20,071 nucleotides of DNA from an uncultured Oscillospiraceae bacterium. GTDB lineage: Bacteria; Bacillota; Clostridia; Oscillospirales; Oscillospiraceae. The notes beneath the pieces are model-generated. The model was not told where the DNA came from, made no database searches, and saw only the letters and a program-made list of their open reading frames with translations. The stretch spans positions 1-20,071 of the forward strand of contig CAKTBC010000027.1 in the NCBI GenBank assembly GCA_934533005.1, read 5' to 3'. Both the position numbers and the translations under genes were made by a program. Shown here piece after piece: positions 15,001-20,071 of the stretch; the stretch's first letter is position 1; every line of letters starts with the position of its first letter.

Positions 15001-16100
15001 GGGTCAATCTCCTGCCCATCGATCCCGACGGTGCGAGAGGGCACATTCTTTCGTGCTGCGCTCATCAGTACGCCGAGGGCGATGTGCAGCATTGGTATCA
15101 TCCGGCCGGCGGCGAGACCGACAAGGGCGTGCGCACTGACTGCGCCGACGATCTTCTCTGGCTGCCGTGGGCGGTATGCGAGTATGTGCGAGTAACCGGG
15201 GACGAGAGCCTCTGCACGGAGAGCGCGCCATATCTTGCCTCGCCGCCGCTCGCACGCGGCGAGCGAAGCCGGTACGAGACGCCAACTCTCTCTGGGGAAA
15301 CCGGCACCGTGCTCGACCATTGCCATCGCGCCGCGGCGCTCGTGCTCCGGCGGGGGATCGGGGAACACCGGCTGCTGCTCATGGGTGGCGGTGACTGGAA
15401 CGACGGCTTTGACGCCATGGGGGAGCGCGCGGAGAGCGTATGGCTCACGTGGTTCGCCTCCGGCGTTTTCCACGACTTTTCCGCCCTGCTCACGAGACTT
15501 GGCGAGCCGGGCGCGGACCGGTACGAGACCGCTGCGGCGTCGCTCGGCGCGGCGGCGAACGAGGCGTGGGACACCGATCACTATCTGCGCGGATACTATG
15601 CCGACGGCACGCCCCTCGGCGCGTCCGGCGCGGCGGCGTGCCGCATCGACTCCGTGGCGCAGGGCTTCGCCGCCTTTTCGCCCTATGCCGGAAAAGAGCG
15701 CGTGCAGACCGCGCTCACCGCGGCGCTCGATGCGCTCTGGGACAGAGAGAAACGGCTGATCCGCATCTATGCCCCGCCGTTTCTGCCGGAGGAGAGCGCG
15801 CCGGGGTATGTTTCGACCTATGGGCCGGGCTTTCGCGAAAACGGCGGGCAGTATACCCACGTAGCGGTGTGGCTTGCGCTTGCGCTGCTGCGCGCCGGGC
15901 GGCGAGAGGAAGCGGCGGCGCTTGCGGAGGATATCGCTCTCTCGCTGCAATCGGACGAATACGGTGCGGAGCCGTTTGTTCTCCCGGCAGATATCGCGTA
16001 TGCGCCCGGAAAGGAAGGACGCGCGGGCTGGAGCTGGTATACGGGCGCGGCGGGCTGGTATTACCGGCTGCTGCGCGAACTGTACGGCGAAGCGCGGTGA
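9066..16100 (+). CDS. Cyclic beta-1,2-glucan synthase-like protein (GT84 + glycoamylase-like + GH94), membrane-bound
   Basis: This 2344-residue protein has the architecture of NdvB/Cgs, which polymerises glucose from UDP-glucose into beta-1,2-glucan and cyclises it. The family's cytoplasmic N-terminal segment includes DERSRRDYR (206-214). Membrane helices lie near 270-318. The GT84 core carries DADT (475-478), LSHDALEG (586-593) and RAHRW (620-624), the D,D,D,RxxRW pattern. More helices lie near 658-705, 728-750 and 778-815. The glycoamylase-like region contains WKGHLYNWYD (915-924) and SWSGSLFEYL (from 1046). Two beta-sandwich stretches follow, near 1255-1500 and 1690-1850. The GH94 domain shows FRDQLQDW (from 1972) and GGDWNDG (2108-2114), whose DWND motif carries the general acid. 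It ends GWSWYTGAAGWYYR. I chose ATG 9066 over 9027 because GGAGG lies 8 bases upstream. Proteobacterial homologues are about 2830-2870 residues, so this one is compact. No exporter gene is nearby. The product could be linear or cyclic. Confidence 0.88.
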   Translation: METVTIALNELAHYAESTARTMPVTGVVPRTVAEDQIRYALRALRAARRRMESAADAPDGGARWLLDNLWLCEREGASAFAAFHAAGRLRTTCEGALVPALCRVLLASGGGRVDEERIAVFLEGFQRKTPLTGRELGLLGASLRAAVLARLAQLYRGDTPSGSAAALHFTTLRHIASLDLDAVLEEADAVEHILRRDPAGVYSLMDERSRRDYRARVETLSRRKNRSEARVAEEALRLSMRAEGVRRRHIGYWLYENPLGTGVPRKTGAAYILTNVLFTLALSAALALWTRSVLAAALSLLPVSEIVKSVLDRALLRAVPPRHVPRLALRDGVPPEGKTVCVLSILLTGEKAADIALRRLEEFRAASRECGENLLFGLLCDLPESGETLSHADRALLDATAAKTEALNARCGGGFFLFTRDRLFSRDSGKFAPWERKRGATLELCRLLAGEETGLRVRAGDAFMLRGTRYILTLDADTRLEPESARALIGAALHPLNRPAVDPKKGIVFRGHGVLHPRIAVSLESAYRNDFARLFAPVGGGDPYGSDTGEVYMDAFQSGGFAGKGLIHVRAYLACLGDRIPEGRVLSHDALEGAFLRGGYVSDVELTDGFPSGAVSYFARAHRWRRGDVQNLPWLFRRGRALPPIERWRLFDSFRRALLPVGLFVSLGAWFLAPSAATRTAALCALLVLLLPVLRYCLGVLFRDGREVRYKSAALHGLGGELMRAFTQMLFLAAEVWTSVSAIVLALWRMGVSHRRLLQWQTAEQSEQRSASLAGTFAALWPVVYFSGLLLAFSQTFAGRSAAICWIFTPLFAHRLGREKKKKLLDSGEREFLLRRAAEIWRYFRENCTAESHYLPPDNVQLSPPASGADRTSPTNIAMALAGALAALELGIASEEEALTLCGNILDTVERLGKWKGHLYNWYDTKTLAPLDPAYVSTVDSGNLAAVLVACAAGFTAHGAPTLAKRARSIAAAMDFRALYDEKRRLFRIGLLPGESAPAQSWYDLLESEERLTAYFTIASGQIEHRHWRQLSRAQVGCRGRRGMVSWSGSLFEYLMPELFLPLYRGSHLWESARFAVYVQRRRTFGAKKLWGISESAFYAFDATDHYRYKAHGCAPLALCRSGNSESVISPYSSYLALCAAPHAAVENLRRMAEAGLSGPYGLWEAIDFTSSRTGGGPVCVRCVMAHHLGMSLCAIANALCGGVLRRWFLSDPAMAAYTGLLQEKIPLGGKLLRRVPAVGERGKRAGYDVPRPGEGADPFFPDGAALSNGAYRLLVTANGASRAACGTLIPYRSARTPWENAPGMALWAERDGVCRSLLPKPGEKSALRWRFTAGEATFSGQSEDFFWEMRCTVSRTHPGELRRLRLRSESAAPDAVIIGFEPVLLGARDYAAHPAFARLGLCTSIENGVLIVYRAPRGSQSAQYLALACSEEAEFSSDFRQFPARGGKGAFRANTGWQNEPYIAARISLPEGSTREIAVALCVAGDADTAARGAQDMLQETSGFAMADAAAAIWGMEPGESAAAMEYLRALTFPQLCAEGRALPGGTREALWRLGVSGDLPVMVFDGGENGTEAALRELRRHALLGACGVEYDLVFLTAPAGDYRNEQRAAIETALEAMRLSETLSLPGGVYFASHSEREALLACAALFGDAAGTSLPAARARALRLPAAAAEETGTSAVSCSEEQEVQFLSPPLPPRVWTNMLYGGGLGCAAADNGPAALWYENARECPIVPWSGDALAANGAERLWIETEHGTESLFSDGGACEITFGFGYARWERNVGGNRIAVTAFIVPDAPVRVLLLESTAPCEVSYFAPVQLAPEREDAASASVWRDGGAICAENPRCPYKDVRVTLRCSAPWISVGTEAHFLLGETTNAPRRGFPALAGVFRLEKAAVLLLGTADVPALLDIARAREALAKTKAWWAQRVMGEKYSEAMPESVRHLAPWSIYAALCCRVLGRGSLYQSGGAIGFRDQLQDWVNLLPIDPDGARGHILSCCAHQYAEGDVQHWYHPAGGETDKGVRTDCADDLLWLPWAVCEYVRVTGDESLCTESAPYLASPPLARGERSRYETPTLSGETGTVLDHCHRAAALVLRRGIGEHRLLLMGGGDWNDGFDAMGERAESVWLTWFASGVFHDFSALLTRLGEPGADRYETAAASLGAAANEAWDTDHYLRGYYADGTPLGASGAAACRIDSVAQGFAAFSPYAGKERVQTALTAALDALWDREKRLIRIYAPPFLPEESAPGYVSTYGPGFRENGGQYTHVAVWLALALLRAGRREEAAALAEDIALSLQSDEYGAEPFVLPADIAYAPGKEGRAGWSWYTGAAGWYYRLLRELYGEAR

Positions 16101-16141
16101 GGAAAAAATTCACATTTGCGCTATGAACGGGCGGAAAAACG

Positions 16142-16150
16142 TGATATACT
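16142..16150 (+). promoter_or_regulatory. Extended -10 promoter for the yfmF-yfmH-lgt operon
   Basis: TGATATACT gives an extended -10 element (TG-n-TATACT, with 5 of 6 to TATAAT). The hexamer 17 bases upstream (TATGAA) is a poor -35, as is common with extended -10 promoters. It lies 42 bases after the synthase stop and about 90 bases before the yfmF start. Confidence 0.5.
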
Positions 16151-16163
16151 CAAGAAAAACAAT

Positions 16164-16210
16164 CCCTCAGTCAGCCTTGCGGCTGACAGCTCCCTTTGCA
16201 CAAGGGAGCC
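16164..16210 (+). repeat. REP-like double-hairpin element
   Basis: Two neighbouring hairpins are visible. GTCAGCC/GGCTGAC (16170-16176, 16181-16187) has a 4-base loop. GCTCCCTT/AAGGGAGC (16189-16196, 16202-16209) has a 5-base loop. The composite, starting CCCTCAGTCAGCC and ending AAGGGAGCC, resembles intergenic repeats I recall from genomes of gut Oscillospirales; I could not search for it. Only one copy occurs in this window. It could end transcription of the synthase gene, although its T-tract is poor, or act in the leader of yfmF. Confidence 0.65.
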
Positions 16211-16238
16211 TTAATCAAACGAAAAGGGGCGTGACCGT

Positions 16239-17528
16239 ATGGAATATTTCCGCGAAGAACTGTTCCCCTGTGTATCGCTGACGGCGGTGCAGACCGACAA
16301 ATTCAAAACCGGCTGTATGACGGCGTATCTGCTCACGCAGCTCCACCGCGAAACGGCGGCGGAAAACGCCGTGCTGCCGTATGTGCTGCGGCGCGGCACA
16401 AAGTCGCTGCCGGACATGCGCCGCATTTCCGAACGGCTTGACGCGCTCTACGGCGCGGAGATTGAGCCCTCGGTGCGAAAGCTCGGCGAAATTCAGGCCG
16501 TCGGCTTCTATGCGGGCTTTGCCGAGGATGCGTATCTCCCCGGCGAGACAAACGTGCTCGGCGAGGTCATATCCCTGCTCGGCGAACTGTGGCTCTCCCC
16601 GGCGACGCGCGGCGGGCTGTTTCTTCCCGCACACGTCGATTCCGAGCGCGAAAAGCTCGTAGAGCGCATCGAATCGGTGAAAAATGATAAGCGCAGCTGG
16701 GCGTTCCAGCGCCTGCGGGAGAATATGTGCGCCTATGAGGACTATGCGACCGGCGCTTACGGCACCGCGGACGAGGCCGAGAGCATCCACTATGTGAAGC
16801 TCACGAAGCACTATAAAGAGCTCCTTGCCGCGTCGCCGATGGAGTTTTTCTACTGCGGCAGCCGACCGGGCGAGGAAGTGGCGGATATGCTGCGCGAGGC
16901 TTTTGCGCTGCTGCCGCGCGGCGAGATCGATCTCGATCTCGGCACCGACATCCGCATGAACGCTGTGGAGGAAAAGCCCAGGTACTTCACCGAGGAGGAT
17001 GAAATTTCGCAGGGCGTGCTCGCCGTCGGCTTCCGGCTCGGCGAGTGTATGGACGATCCCGACCCGGCGAAGCTCGCCGTGTTCAACGCCGTATACGGCG
17101 CGGGTGTTACCTCGAAGCTCTTTCAGAATGTCCGCGAAAAGCTCTCGCTCTGTTACTACGCTTTCTCCAACACCGACGCGCTCAAGGGCATTATGGCGGT
17201 GCTCTCCGGCATCGAGTTTGATAAGTACGACGAAGCGCTCAATGAGATCCTTGCCCAGCTCGACGCGGTGCGCGCGGGCGACATCTCCGAAGCCGAGCTC
17301 GCCGCGGCGCGGCGCAGCGTGGCGGGCGATCTCCGTACCGGCGCGGACAGCCCGTACTATCTTGCAGACTTCTATCTGCGCGAGACCGTGCAGGGGACGG
17401 ACGCCTCGCCCGACGATATTGCGGCGCTCGCCGAGACGGTCACGGCCGAGGACGTGGCCGCCATTGCGCGCGGCGTGGAGCTTGACGCCGTATACTTTCT
17501 CCGCGGAGAGGAGGCCGAGGTCGAATGA
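16239..17528 (+). CDS. yfmF: M16-family protein, YfmF-like, catalytically degenerate
   Basis: This 429-residue M16 (pitrilysin/insulinase-fold) protein lacks the zinc-binding HXXEH: the corresponding region reads LPYVLRRGTKSLPDMRRISERLDALYG (46-72). It keeps other M16 hallmarks, such as the RRGTKSLPD strand and the downstream QNVREKLSLCYYAFS stretch, which matches the family's R-E-x-x-L-x-Y signature. It belongs with YfmF, the inactive partner of YfmH; in Bacillus subtilis the pair has been linked to maturation of the 5-aminopentanol modification of EF-P. AAGGGG lies 9 bases before the ATG. It overlaps yfmH by 4 bases (ATGA), which suggests equimolar production of a heterodimer. The symbol is by family resemblance and neighbourhood. 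Confidence 0.88.
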   Translation: MEYFREELFPCVSLTAVQTDKFKTGCMTAYLLTQLHRETAAENAVLPYVLRRGTKSLPDMRRISERLDALYGAEIEPSVRKLGEIQAVGFYAGFAEDAYLPGETNVLGEVISLLGELWLSPATRGGLFLPAHVDSEREKLVERIESVKNDKRSWAFQRLRENMCAYEDYATGAYGTADEAESIHYVKLTKHYKELLAASPMEFFYCGSRPGEEVADMLREAFALLPRGEIDLDLGTDIRMNAVEEKPRYFTEEDEISQGVLAVGFRLGECMDDPDPAKLAVFNAVYGAGVTSKLFQNVREKLSLCYYAFSNTDALKGIMAVLSGIEFDKYDEALNEILAQLDAVRAGDISEAELAAARRSVAGDLRTGADSPYYLADFYLRETVQGTDASPDDIAALAETVTAEDVAAIARGVELDAVYFLRGEEAEVE

Positions 17529-18799
17529 ACAAGCACGAATATCCGCATCTCGGCGAAACGCTGTATGAGGAAGCCCTCCCGAACGGGCTTTCCATTCTTG
17601 TTGCGGTCAAGCCGGGCTTTTGCAAAAATGCGGCCTTTTTCGCCACACGCTACGGCGGGGCCGATCGCCGCTTCAAGGTAAACGGCGAGTGGATCGATAC
17701 GCCCGCAGGTGTCGCCCACTTTCTCGAGCACAAAATGTTTGATATGCCCGATGGGCGCAACGTCCTTTCGGACTTTGCCGCGCTCGGCGCGCGCCCCAAC
17801 GCCTTCACCAGCAGCGGCCGCACGGCGTATTACTTTACTGGCTCGGAGAACTTTATGGAAAATCTCCGGCTGCTGCTCACCTATGTCTCCACGCCGTACT
17901 ATACCGAAGAGAGCGTGGCGAAGGAGCAGGGCATCATCGGCCAGGAGATCTGCATGAGCGAGGACGAACCCGGTTATGCCGGATACTACCAGCTGTTCGG
18001 CGCGCTTTACGACCACCACCCCATCCGCGAGAGCGTGGCCGGGTCGATCGAAAGCATCGCGCAGATCACGCCGGAGACGCTCTATCATTGCCACAGCGTG
18101 TTTTACCATCCCTCGAACATGGTGCTCTGCTGCGTCGGCGATGTGGACCCCGAAGCGATCGCCGCGGCGGCGCGCGAGATACTGCCGGACACTCCCGGCG
18201 AGAAGCCGGAGCGCGACTACGGCGCGCCCGAAACGCTTCTGCCCTGCAAGGCGCGCGCCGAGAAAACAATGAGCGTTTCCGCGCCGCAGTTTCTGCTCGG
18301 CGTGAAGCTGCCATATCTTCCGGATGGCGCGGCGAGAGAGCGGCAGAAGCTCCTCGCGGAGCTTTCCTGTGAGTGTCTGCTCGGCACTTCCTCGGCGTTT
18401 TATAACGATCTTTACGCCAAGGGACTTTTGAACCGCGACTACGCCATCGAATACGATTCCTCTGCCGGGGCGGTCACGCTGGTGCTCGGCGGCGAGAGCC
18501 GCGACCCCGACGCCGTGGCGGAAGCCGTACACGAGGCGGTCTCCGGCGTCGCGCTGCGCGGGCTGGATAAGGACGCGCTCGAGCGCTGCCGCCGCGCGAA
18601 GTACGGCCAGAGACTCGGCTCGCTCGATTCCTTTGCCGCCTATGCCATCTCGCTTGCCGAGAGCAAGCTTGACGGCTGGGACTCGCTTGACGCGTTCGCG
18701 GCGCTTGAATCCATCACGCTCGCGGAGTGCGAGGCGTTCCTCTGCGAAAATCTCACGCGTGAGCGCTTGGCGCTCTCTGTGATTCGTCCCAACACCTGA
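17525..18799 (+). CDS. yfmH: M16-family zinc metallopeptidase, YfmH-like
   Basis: This 424-residue M16 peptidase carries the inverted zinc motif HFLEH (65-69), with His65, His69 and the catalytic base Glu68. A likely third ligand is Glu141 in EQGIIGQEI (134-142). The RYGGADRRF strand (42-50) and the NAFTSSGRTAYYF segment (92-104) are typical of YfmH. The C-terminal half is a second, non-catalytic M16 domain. It is the catalytic partner of the upstream degenerate homologue and starts in its last codon (ATGA overlap). No signal peptide is seen, so it should act in the cytoplasm. Its substrate here is unproven. Confidence 0.92.
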   Translation: MNKHEYPHLGETLYEEALPNGLSILVAVKPGFCKNAAFFATRYGGADRRFKVNGEWIDTPAGVAHFLEHKMFDMPDGRNVLSDFAALGARPNAFTSSGRTAYYFTGSENFMENLRLLLTYVSTPYYTEESVAKEQGIIGQEICMSEDEPGYAGYYQLFGALYDHHPIRESVAGSIESIAQITPETLYHCHSVFYHPSNMVLCCVGDVDPEAIAAAAREILPDTPGEKPERDYGAPETLLPCKARAEKTMSVSAPQFLLGVKLPYLPDGAARERQKLLAELSCECLLGTSSAFYNDLYAKGLLNRDYAIEYDSSAGAVTLVLGGESRDPDAVAEAVHEAVSGVALRGLDKDALERCRRAKYGQRLGSLDSFAAYAISLAESKLDGWDSLDAFAALESITLAECEAFLCENLTRERLALSVIRPNT

Positions 18800-18827
18800 T
18801 TTTTCCACAGCGAAAGGAGTTTTCCTC

Positions 18828-19757
18828 ATGCCCGAAGCATTTCCCGGCGCAATCATCACATTTCCCATGCTCGGCGAGAGCTTTTCTCTCAACCCGAGCG
18901 GTACATACACGCTCTTCGGCCATACGCTTTACTGGTACGGCGCGATCATCGGTCTCGGCTTCATCCTCGCTGCGCTCTACTGCATGTGGCGCGCGCCGAA
19001 GGATTTCGGCATTTCCAAGGATACCCTGACCGATGTGGTGCTCATCGGCCTGCCCACGGCGATCATCGGCGCGCGGCTCTATTACGTTTTTTGCCATTGG
19101 TCGAACTATGTTGGCGACACCGTGTGGCAGACGCTCTGGAACTGGTGCAAGATCTGGGAGGGCGGCACGGCCATCCCCGGCGGACTGCTGCTTGCAACGC
19201 TGTGCGTGTGGCTGTACGCAAGAAAAAAGAAGATCCCCTTCGGCGCGATCATGGACTGCGTTGTGCTCGGACTGCTCATCGGGCAGATCATCGGGCGCTG
19301 GTCGAACTTCATGAACCGCGAGTACATCGGCGAGGTGACGGACATCTTCTGCCGCATGGGGCTCACGACCGGCGGCACCACGTACTATGTCCATCCGCTG
19401 TTTCTCTATGAATCGCTCTGGAATCTTGTGGGCTTCCTCTTCCTTGCAATCTGGACGCAGAAGGGAAAACGGCAGTACGACGGACAGGCAACGCTGCTGT
19501 ACTTTATCTGGTATGGCCTCATCCGCTTCCTGCTTGAGCCGCTGCGTACTTCGCCGCTGCTCATCCCCGGAACGGCGCTGCGCGCTTCGCAGGTGATCGG
19601 CGGCGGCATGTGCCTTGTTGCGCTCGTGCTCCTCGTTGTGCAGAGCCGAAAGCCGCACCGCCCGGAGGATCTCTATGTGAACCGCGTCCGCGCGCAGAGC
19701 GCCGCGGCGAAAGAAGAGGAAAAAACACCGAACGGATCGGAAGACAAAACCGTCTGA
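18828..19757 (+). CDS. lgt: Phosphatidylglycerol--prolipoprotein diacylglyceryl transferase
   Basis: Lgt moves a diacylglyceryl group from phosphatidylglycerol to the lipobox cysteine of prolipoproteins at the outer face of the membrane. The 309-residue protein is polytopic. The family signature appears as GRWSNFMNREYIG (156-168), preceded by YWYG (35-38) and followed by YESLWN (194-199) and RFLLEPLR (233-240). The segment IWEGGTAIPGG (109-119) matches the W-x-GG-x-x-x-HGG motif, but with Pro117 where the well-studied enzymes have an important His (Escherichia coli His103). A charged tail (273-309) rich in Lys and Glu is longer than usual. AAGGAG lies 8 bases before the ATG and the gap from yfmH is 28 bases, so it is probably in the same operon. 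Confidence 0.95.
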   Translation: MPEAFPGAIITFPMLGESFSLNPSGTYTLFGHTLYWYGAIIGLGFILAALYCMWRAPKDFGISKDTLTDVVLIGLPTAIIGARLYYVFCHWSNYVGDTVWQTLWNWCKIWEGGTAIPGGLLLATLCVWLYARKKKIPFGAIMDCVVLGLLIGQIIGRWSNFMNREYIGEVTDIFCRMGLTTGGTTYYVHPLFLYESLWNLVGFLFLAIWTQKGKRQYDGQATLLYFIWYGLIRFLLEPLRTSPLLIPGTALRASQVIGGGMCLVALVLLVVQSRKPHRPEDLYVNRVRAQSAAAKEEEKTPNGSEDKTV

Positions 19758-19794
19758 TAACCGGAAACCAAAATCTTGAAGGAGGAAATAGATC

Positions 19795-20071
19795 ATGAAC
19801 TTCAATCTCGATTCTCTTATGGACACCATCACCAACCTGCGCGAGCGCGGCGCGGAATACGCCAATGTTGCTATGGACAAAACGAGAGACGCTGCCCGTC
19901 TCGCCAAGCTCACCGTTGCGCTGACGGGCGAGAAGGACGCGCTCAAGAAGGCGTACATCGAGCTCGGCAAGGCGTATTATGAAGAGCACCACAGCGATGC
20001 CGAGGGGCTGTACGCGCAGCTCGTTGAGGAAGTGGACGCGGTCAACGCGCGCATCGAGGAGATGCAGGCGG
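19795..20071 (+). CDS. Small charged helical protein, uncharacterised (3' truncated by window edge)
   Basis: A strong AAGGAGG (19779-19785) stands 9 bases before ATG 19795, and the frame is open to the window end, giving 92 visible residues. The sequence is almost entirely helical and charged, rich in Ala, Glu, Lys and Leu. It has an amphipathic N-terminal stretch MNFNLDSLMDTITNLRERG and coiled-coil-like segments such as KKAYIELGKAYYEEH and VEEVDAVNARIEEMQA. There is no signal peptide or membrane segment. I do not recognise a named family with confidence; small proteins of this look are common in Oscillospirales. It follows lgt by 37 bases and may be co-transcribed. Confidence 0.8.
   Translation, partial: MNFNLDSLMDTITNLRERGAEYANVAMDKTRDAARLAKLTVALTGEKDALKKAYIELGKAYYEEHHSDAEGLYAQLVEEVDAVNARIEEMQA

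Noticed and set aside
14142..15950. 602-codon minus-strand frame opposite the GH94 module
   Set aside because: Antisense shadow of the GH94 coding region with no recognisable domain.
16164..16210. Hairpins as a CRISPR repeat
   Set aside because: Single copy with two different stems, no regular spacers and no cas genes.
16239..17528. First M16 gene as an active zinc peptidase
   Set aside because: No HXXEH or inverted equivalent is present; only the second gene carries it.
19776..19982. 68-codon frame starting at TTG 19776
   Set aside because: It overlaps the real gene from ATG 19795 in another frame; its start lies in the ribosome binding site and its peptide is not protein-like.

Overview
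The window looks like chromosomal DNA of a GC-rich member of the class Clostridia (Bacillota), probably an Oscillospirales-type gut bacterium. The reasons are the gene order ylxM-ffh-rpsP-khpA-rimM-trmD, RNase Y with a KH-HD core, a YfmF/YfmH M16 pair, strong AGGAGG-type ribosome binding sites, a perfect SigA-type promoter, and strong G/C preference at codon third positions. This placement is inference; there is no rRNA or other taxonomic marker in the window. I see no tRNA, rRNA, CRISPR array, transposase or phage gene.

Layout. 1-1389 (+) is the 3' part of rny (RNase Y), closed by a strong intrinsic terminator. 1554-2010 (+) is a small MGMT-like protein without the alkyl-acceptor cysteine, whose N-terminal part lies in a different frame from the body. 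A two-sided terminator (2015-2051) separates it from a long minus-strand block, 8885 down to 2068. In transcription order this block is ylxM, ffh, rpsP, khpA, rimM, trmD fused to a GNAT acetyltransferase, rsmA, and then pckG (GTP-type PEP carboxykinase) with its own likely promoter. The block covers protein targeting (SRP), ribosome assembly and tRNA/rRNA methylation. The genes are tightly packed, with ATGA and 11-nt overlaps and short gaps.

A 180-bp divergent control region (8886-9065) separates this block from a 2344-residue plus-strand gene (9066-16100). That gene encodes a membrane cyclic-beta-1,2-glucan-synthase-like enzyme with a GT84 glycosyltransferase core, a glycoamylase-like module and a C-terminal GH94 phosphorylase module. 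The control region holds a perfect TTGACA-17-TATAAT promoter facing ylxM, nested inverted repeats, and a tandem 14-bp repeat directly before the synthase ribosome binding site.

The right end (16101-20071, +) holds a REP-like double hairpin in the leader of a second operon: a catalytically degenerate M16 protein (YfmF-like), an active-site-bearing M16 peptidase (YfmH-like, ATGA overlap), lgt (lipoprotein diacylglyceryl transferase), and the start of a small charged helical protein cut by the window edge.

Most of the content is ordinary housekeeping. The observations most worth a second look are the TrmD-GNAT fusion, the frame break in the MGMT-like gene with a prfB-like context, the compact glucan synthase in a Gram-positive setting, the repeat-rich divergent promoter region, and a His-to-Pro change at a functionally important Lgt position.
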